Origin: Lactifluus volemus
Taxonomy: Eukaryota > Basidiomycota > Agaricomycetes > Russulales > Russulaceae
Assembly: GCA_022376515.1 (NCBI GenBank)
Contig: WTXI01000627.1
Location: forward strand, 1-10,275
DNA: 10,275 nt
Direction: 5' to 3'
In this document: in pieces, positions 6,531 to 10,275 of the stretch
How the letters are laid out: the number at the start of each line of letters is the position of its first letter
Position numbering within the stretch: position 1 is the first letter of the stretch
Made by a program: the position numbers and the translations under genes
The notes under the pieces: model-generated
Databases searched by the model: none
What the model was told of the DNA's origin: nothing
What the model saw: only the letters and a program-made list of their open reading frames with translations

Positions 6531-6629
6531 TGCGAAAGCAGACCCCGTTATTAGCCATCCCATTGTTTGACGATCATCTGAGCTTACCAGATCCTGGCCT
6601 GAGTTCAATCGTCACGGAATTGGAGGTCT

Positions 6630-6985
6630 AGATACCAAGTATCGCTCGAGAATTCGACAATTCCAGCCCTTGTTTAAGGTCGGGGTTTCTGCCAGAAAGA
6701 CGAGATTCTCGGGAGAAATACGACTCAAGGATGGGAGGTTGTGTTGTTGGACTGCTAATGGCACCCATATAGGAATTGTGAGCTTCGGCAGTGCGCCAGC
6801 GCCGACTAGGACAGCACAACTCACTTGATATTGAAGGCAGTCATCGCAAAATACGGAAATACGGCCACACCCTTGCCCTCATACGTCATGATGGGATAGG
6901 AGCACCCTGCATACAAGGATTTGCTTCCAGCATTGCGCCAGAGTTTAGAATAATCATCAATGTCATATAAGGCAAGTGGAGCACA
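6630..6985 (-). pseudogene. Two exon-like segments of a degenerate gene
   Basis: Minus-strand 6985-6825 reads a compact protein-like segment of about 53 residues (ALYDIDDYSKLWRNAGSKSL, then YAGCSYPIMTYEGKGVAVFP and YFAMTAFNIK). It ends at a consensus donor GTGAGT. A 70-base intron (6755-6824) with a CTCAC branch-like site and an ATTAG acceptor joins it in frame to SPTTQPPILESYFSRES and about 25 more residues, ending near 6630. A TGA lies in frame just upstream of 6985, with no AG acceptor between, so the 5' side is broken or recombined. It could be the upstream part of the pseudogene at 5730-6530, since strand and order agree; this is inference. I do not recognise the protein. Confidence 0.45.
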
Positions 6986-7331
6986 CGATCACAAGCTCAA
7001 TCACGTGCCCGAACCGCTATCTGTTCCGGAAAGGGAGAATGAGAGCGCTCCCAAAGTAGACTCGGTTCGATTGATCAGCGACTCGGTCATATGTTCAGCT
7101 CATTTTTCCCGATGCTTGTCTTGCCGGCCCCCGACGGAGTGATGATCGATGATGTCCCAACTTACCGTGCTTGAGACACTGCCAGCCTGAGCTGACTGGG
7201 TCAAAATCTCTACTCACGCGATCGCTCGTGACAGAAGCTAAGATCCCACCCAAATAAGGGAGGGCAAATTGTTTTAGAGAACTACAATCACAATTATCTG
7301 AATGCTCCAGAGTTTGGTTTATGAGTTTTAG
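6986..7331. other. Stretch without a recognisable gene
   Basis: I see no convincing reading frame, RNA gene or repeat. A few splice-donor-like sites (GTAAGT, GTGAGT) occur on the minus strand between 7155 and 7225 without matching exons, which fits further decay of the same locus. Confidence 0.4.
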
Positions 7332-7517
7332 CTAGAGACTCATTACGATGACGCACATCATCTGGCCCCACGGGTCGAACTTGAAGCGCGTCCCAACAGT
7401 GCCGACGTGACGGCGATGTCGAGGAGTTCGAGGGGCGACATCTCTGTTGTAGCCCATTAGGAAGTAGTAAGAATGACCTGTTGCGTCGAAGACTCGCAGC
7501 AGCTTCACATGCCTGAG
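7332..7517 (-). pseudogene. Exon-like protein segment, unknown family
   Basis: The minus strand is open for 61 codons, from 7517 to a TAG at 7332-7334. It reads LRHVKLLRVFDATGHSYYFL, then MGYNRDVAPRTPRHRRHVGT and VGTRFKFDPWGQMMCVIVMS. The composition, with aromatic and charged residues alternating and no low-complexity bias, is that of a real folded protein. It is not explained by any longer frame. TTCTCAG upstream of GCATGTG could be a 3' splice site. An adjacent frame just upstream (ending VRSQEREMSFSGM at 7505-7507) also looks protein-like, so a one-base frameshift at the junction is an alternative. I do not recognise the family. Confidence 0.4.
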
Positions 7518-7599
7518 AAGGACATCTCACGTTCCTGACTGCGTACAAGCCCTGCAAACAAAACAGCACCAGGTGCTCGTCTTTCAAGTTGCGTACACA

Positions 7600-7720
7600 G
7601 AGCTACTTCTTCAAATTTCCCCTGAGTACACCTCCTACAAATTCTCGGTGTTCTGAACCTGGAATGATCGTCAACGTCATATAACACGCAGCTCCAGAGA
7701 CGAGGAACGTGCTACGGAGC
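7600..7720 (-). pseudogene. Diverged second copy of the DIDD-type segment
   Basis: On the minus strand VLYDVDDHSR can be read near 7690-7655, parallel to ALYDIDDYSK at 6975-6940. The DNA of the two stretches matches at 20 of 23 positions (about 6949-6971 against 7661-7683), and all three differences are transitions. The downstream part is only loosely similar and contains stops in the matching frame. It reads as an older, broken paralogue of the segment at 6825-6985. Confidence 0.35.
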
Positions 7721-7964
7721 TCAAGTGTGCAGCCCATAGAGGTGTAGTTCATGGTGGCTTGCAGAAAAGGTGGGGAAGCGCAAGCAAAGTCTGAGTGCGC
7801 TCCAGACAATCACGCAGATACTCCACATAGTCAAACTACAATGTATCGAATGAATCGCTCAGCGAAGCCATACAATGTATCGACTCGATCGGGGCCAGCG
7901 CGCCCGCTAGTCATCCAGCGGACATACCATATTAGGAAGAGCGGCAGTGGCCTTTTGGCTTACA
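7721..7964. other. Spacer left of the minisatellite
   Basis: I find no gene. The only structure is a 13-base direct repeat, TACAATGTATCGA, at 7837-7849 and 7871-7883. Confidence 0.4.
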
Positions 7965-8110
7965 CATCACTGTTGCTGATGCCACTACCACTGCTGCCAT
8001 TGCCGGTTGCACCAACACTGCCGATGCTTGAGAGTGATCCCACTATTCAAACCTACCACATCAAAATTGGCTACTGCCCCCATTGCCGATGCTATCGCTG
8101 TTGCGCTGCC
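7965..8110. repeat. Left low-complexity border of the minisatellite
   Basis: Loose repeats of GCCACTACCACTGCTGCC type precede the array, interrupted by unique bases around 8025-8070. The latter include the first copy of the 15-base direct repeat. Its composition matches the right border (9480-9755), which suggests both edges are worn remnants of one older, larger array. Confidence 0.5.
8057..8071. repeat. 15-base direct repeat, left copy
   Basis: CACATCAAAATTGGC occurs here and again at 9757-9771. The sequence is AT-rich and quite unlike the GC-rich array it brackets. Confidence 0.8.
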
Positions 8111-8233
8111 GCCCTTGCCACTGCCACCCCTTGCTGCCGTCACCGACGTTGCTGCCATCACCAACGTTACTGCCGTCACCGACGATGCTCACTGCCGTCG
8201 CGAATGTTGCTGCCGTCACCGACGCTCACTGCT

Positions 8234-8608
8234 GTCACCGACGCTCACTGCCGTCACCGACGCTCACTGCCGTCACCGACGCTCACTGCCGTCACCGACG
8301 CTCACTGCCGTCACCGACGCTCACTGCCGTCACCGACGCTCACTGCCGTCACCGACGCTCACTGCCGTCACCGACGCTCACTGCCGTCACCGACGCTCAC
8401 TGCCGTCACCGACGCTCACTGCCGTCACCGACGCTCACTGCCGTCACCGACGCTCACTGCCGTCACCGACGCTCACTGCCGTCACCGACGCTCACTGCCG
8501 TCACCGACGCTCACTGCCGTCACCGACGCTCACTGCCGTCACCGACGCTCACTGCCGTCACCGACGCTCACTGCCGTCACCGACGCTCACTGCCGTCACC
8601 GACGCTCA
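8234..8608. repeat. Perfect 19-base tandem core, about 19.7 copies
   Basis: The unit GTCACCGACGCTCACTGCC repeats without a single mismatch for 375 bases. The first mismatch to the left is at 8233 and to the right at 8609. Perfect identity indicates recent expansion or strong homogenisation. Confidence 0.95.
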
Positions 8609-9207
8609 TTGCTGTCGCCGACGCTCCTTGCCGTCGCCGACGCTCCTTGCCGTCCCCGAGCTCCTTGCCGTCACCAATGCTCCTTACCGTCACCGACGCT
8701 CCTTGCCGTCACCGACGCTCCTTGCCGTCACCGACGCTCACTGCCGTCACCGATGCTCCTTGCCGTTGCCGTCACCAATGTTGCTGCCGTTGCCGACATT
8801 CACTGCCGTCGCCGACGCTCCTTGCCGTCACCGATGCTCCTTGCCGTTGCCGTCACCAACGTTGCTGCCGTCGCCGACATTCACTGCCGTCGCCGACATT
8901 CACTGCCGTCGCCGACATTCACTGCCGTCGCCGACGCTCCTTGCCGTCACCGACACTCACTGCCGTCACCGATGTTGCTGCCGTCACCGACGCTCACTGC
9001 CGTCACCGATGCTCCTTGCCGTTGCCGTCACCAATGTTGCTGCCATTGCCGACATTCACTGCCGTCGCCGACGCTCCTTGCCGTCACCGATGCTCACTGC
9101 CGTCACCGATGCTCCTTGCCGTCGCCGACGCTCCTTGCCGTTGCCGTCACCAATGTTGCTGCCGTCGCCGACGCTCCTTGCCGTCACCGACGCTCACTGC
9201 CGTCACC

Positions 9208-9279
9208 GATGTTGCTGCCGTCACCGATGTTGCTGCCGTCACCGATGTTGCTGCCGTCACCGATGTTGCTGCCGTCGCC
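9208..9279. repeat. Four tandem 18-base units
   Basis: GATGTTGCTGCCGTCACC is repeated four times in succession, the last copy with GTCGCC at its end. The 18-base length contrasts with the 19-base core and agrees with the left edge of the array. Confidence 0.85.
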
Positions 9280-9480
9280 GACGCTCCTTGCCGTCACCAA
9301 GGTTGCTGCCGTCGCCGACATTCACTGCCGTCACCAATGTTGCCGCCGTCGCCGACATTCACTGCCGTCACCGATGTTCCTTGTCCTTGCCGTCACCGAT
9401 GCTTCTTGCCGTCACCAATGTTGCTGCTGTTACCGACGCTTTTTACCGGACGCCCCTTGCCATCACCGACGTTGCCGCTG

Positions 9481-9756
9481 CCGCTTTCATTGCCGCCGTC
9501 CCGGACGATCACTGCCGCTGCCACCTTTGTTGCCACTGTCGACGTGACGGTACCTCTCTTGCCGACATTGTTGCCAATGGTACCATTATTGCCGGTGTTA
9601 CCGCTGCTCTGTTGCCACTGCCGCTGTTGCCGACGGTACCACTGATGCCGATGGTACCAGTTGCCGACATTACTGCTGCCTCTGTTGCCACTGCCGCCCT
9701 TGCTGCCGATGCCACGTCCATTACCGATGCCGCCCCCGTTGCCGATGGGCCAATGG
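9481..9756. repeat. Right low-complexity border of the minisatellite
   Basis: Irregular repeats of GTTGCC, GCCGCTGCC and GGTACC type continue the composition of the array without a fixed period. GGTACC-like blocks recur at 9549, 9579, 9634 and 9653. Confidence 0.5.
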
Positions 9757-9771
9757 CACATCAAAATTGGC
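9757..9771. repeat. 15-base direct repeat, right copy
   Basis: This is the second copy of CACATCAAAATTGGC, immediately outside the repetitive DNA. Confidence 0.8.
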
Positions 9772-9788
9772 ACTTCAGGGACATTGGG

Positions 9789-9854
9789 ACAATGCTACAA
9801 TAGCCAGACCTCCATTGACTGTGTCTACAGACTCTACCATACTGTAGGCATTGT
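9789..9854. repeat. Imperfect inverted repeat right of the array
   Basis: ACAATGCTACA (9789-9799) faces TGTAGGCATTGT (9843-9854), giving an 11-bp stem with one bulged base and a loop of about 43 bases. It may be a terminator-like or mobile-element remnant; I cannot tell. Confidence 0.4.
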
Positions 9855-9857
9855 AAT

Positions 9858-10242
9858 TTAGGAATCATCTGTAGCTAGTTCACTTGCTCGTTCATCAATT
9901 TCACGTATGCGATTTCGGATGTCCTTATCCACCTTTGCAGCAATATTTTCACAAATATCCCCAATCTTTGTCCTCACATCATCTTCTGTTAGCAGCTTCT
10001 TTACCTCAGAGTGGTATAATCGATGGGCGGCATCTTTGTAGCTGATGCCATGCATCTCTTGCAGAGCCTTGACTTCACCATGGTACAGTAGAAGCTCGCG
10101 TTCTGTGTGCCCCTAATTGCAGCATAATGAATTGGTTAATTATTGATAATAAAATGTAAGAACAAAGACATACTGGTACCACTGGGGCCATCACACCAAT
10201 TGGTGAGATCCAGCCATGTGGGAGATCATCAAGGCATAAAGG
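9858..10242 (-). CDS. Last two exons of a conserved basidiomycete protein of unknown function
   Basis: Exon A (10242-10174) reads PLCLDDLPHGWISPIGVMAP followed by VVP and is preceded by a CTAG acceptor. A 61-base intron (10113-10173) begins GTATGT and ends AATTAG. Exon B (10112-9858) reads GHTERELLLYHGEVKALQEM, then HGISYKDAAHRLYHSEVKKL and a lysine/glutamate-rich C-terminus (IGDICENIAAKVDKDIRNRI), ending at a stop at 9858-9860. The two exons join in frame (phase 0). The pattern DxLPHGW-SP-G-MAP followed by HTERELxLY and SYKDAAHRLY is, from memory, a repeated gene family in mushroom genomes with no assigned role. The C-terminus is probably helical. The 5' part lies beyond the right edge, so it is unknown whether the whole gene is intact. 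Confidence 0.65.
10113..10173 (-). other. Intron of the right-edge gene
   Basis: On the minus strand it opens with the fungal consensus GTATGT, is AT-rich and ends AATTAG. It keeps the reading frame of the flanking exons. Its 61-base length is typical of basidiomycete introns. Confidence 0.7.
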
Positions 10243-10275
10243 CTAGCAGGGCATATGGGCAATGGAGAGATTGAT

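Larger units (their letters stand above)
8111..9480. repeat. GC-rich minisatellite of 18- and 19-base units
   Basis: The array is built from variants of GCCGTCACCGACGCTCACT. It has a left edge of 18-base units (8111-8180), a perfect 19-base core (8234-8608), and a right half of mixed units with substitutions such as CACTG to CCTTG, CACCG to CGCCG and CGACG to CAATG. The right half includes larger blocks repeated at 8752, 8833 and 9008. Every plus-strand frame is open through it because the unit lacks TAA, TAG and TGA. The minus strand meets TGA in every frame. I therefore treat it as non-coding. Confidence 0.9.

Noticed and set aside
8111..9480. CRISPR-like array
   Set aside because: Units are contiguous without unique spacers, and the context is eukaryotic.
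9393..9773. Glycine-rich minus-strand reading frame of 126 codons
   Set aside because: It is the complement of the low-complexity array border; the frame is closed by TGA throughout the core, so it cannot extend into a repeat protein.
7751..9803. Three overlapping plus-strand reading frames of 598, 598 and 520 codons
   Set aside because: They exist only because the repeat unit has no stop on this strand; they read the same 19-residue cycle in every frame, and their ends show no domain or signal.

Overview
The window looks like an accessory, repeat-rich stretch of a fungal nuclear genome, most probably a mushroom-type basidiomycete. The reasons are short introns (59-70 bases) with fungal-type splice sites, degenerate copies of protein families I associate with Agaricomycetes, and LTR retrotransposons of fungal type. 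No intact host gene lies wholly inside. Almost everything readable from 1 to 7520 and from 9858 to the end is on the minus strand, so in transcription order these regions run from high to low coordinates.

1-4995 is the 5' part of a Ty3/gypsy retrotransposon on the minus strand: a 936-bp 5' LTR (4060-4995), an 11-base primer-binding site, a leader, gag, and pol up to RNase H. Integrase and the 3' LTR lie off the left edge. The LTR carries eight TGASTCA boxes, a TATA box and a probable start site. The first 11 bases of the predicted mRNA are exactly complementary to the site beside the LTR, which is the arrangement of self-priming Tf1/sushi elements. The copy appears dead: gag has no usable start codon and pol has two single-base deletions.

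4996-5718 is the 5' end of a Ty1/copia element, also minus: an LTR of about 348 bp, a primer-binding site matching the anticodon arm of initiator tRNA-Met, and the first 90 codons of gag. The Ty3 element is nested in this gag; the copia reading frame stops matching exactly at the Ty3 LTR end.

5730-7720 holds a decayed multi-exon host gene or genes. Several protein-like segments joined by plausible introns can be read on the minus strand, interrupted by frameshifts. One short piece is present twice in diverged form (near 6950 and 7670).

7965-9771 is a large GC-rich minisatellite. Its heart is about 20 perfect copies of a 19-base unit, followed by a degenerate zone of mixed 18- and 19-base units. 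Low-complexity borders surround it, and two copies of a 15-base direct repeat bracket it. The unit has no stop codon in any forward frame, so three long overlapping frames run through it; I regard them as artefacts.

9858-10242 holds the last two exons of a conserved basidiomycete gene of unknown function, minus strand, running off the right edge.
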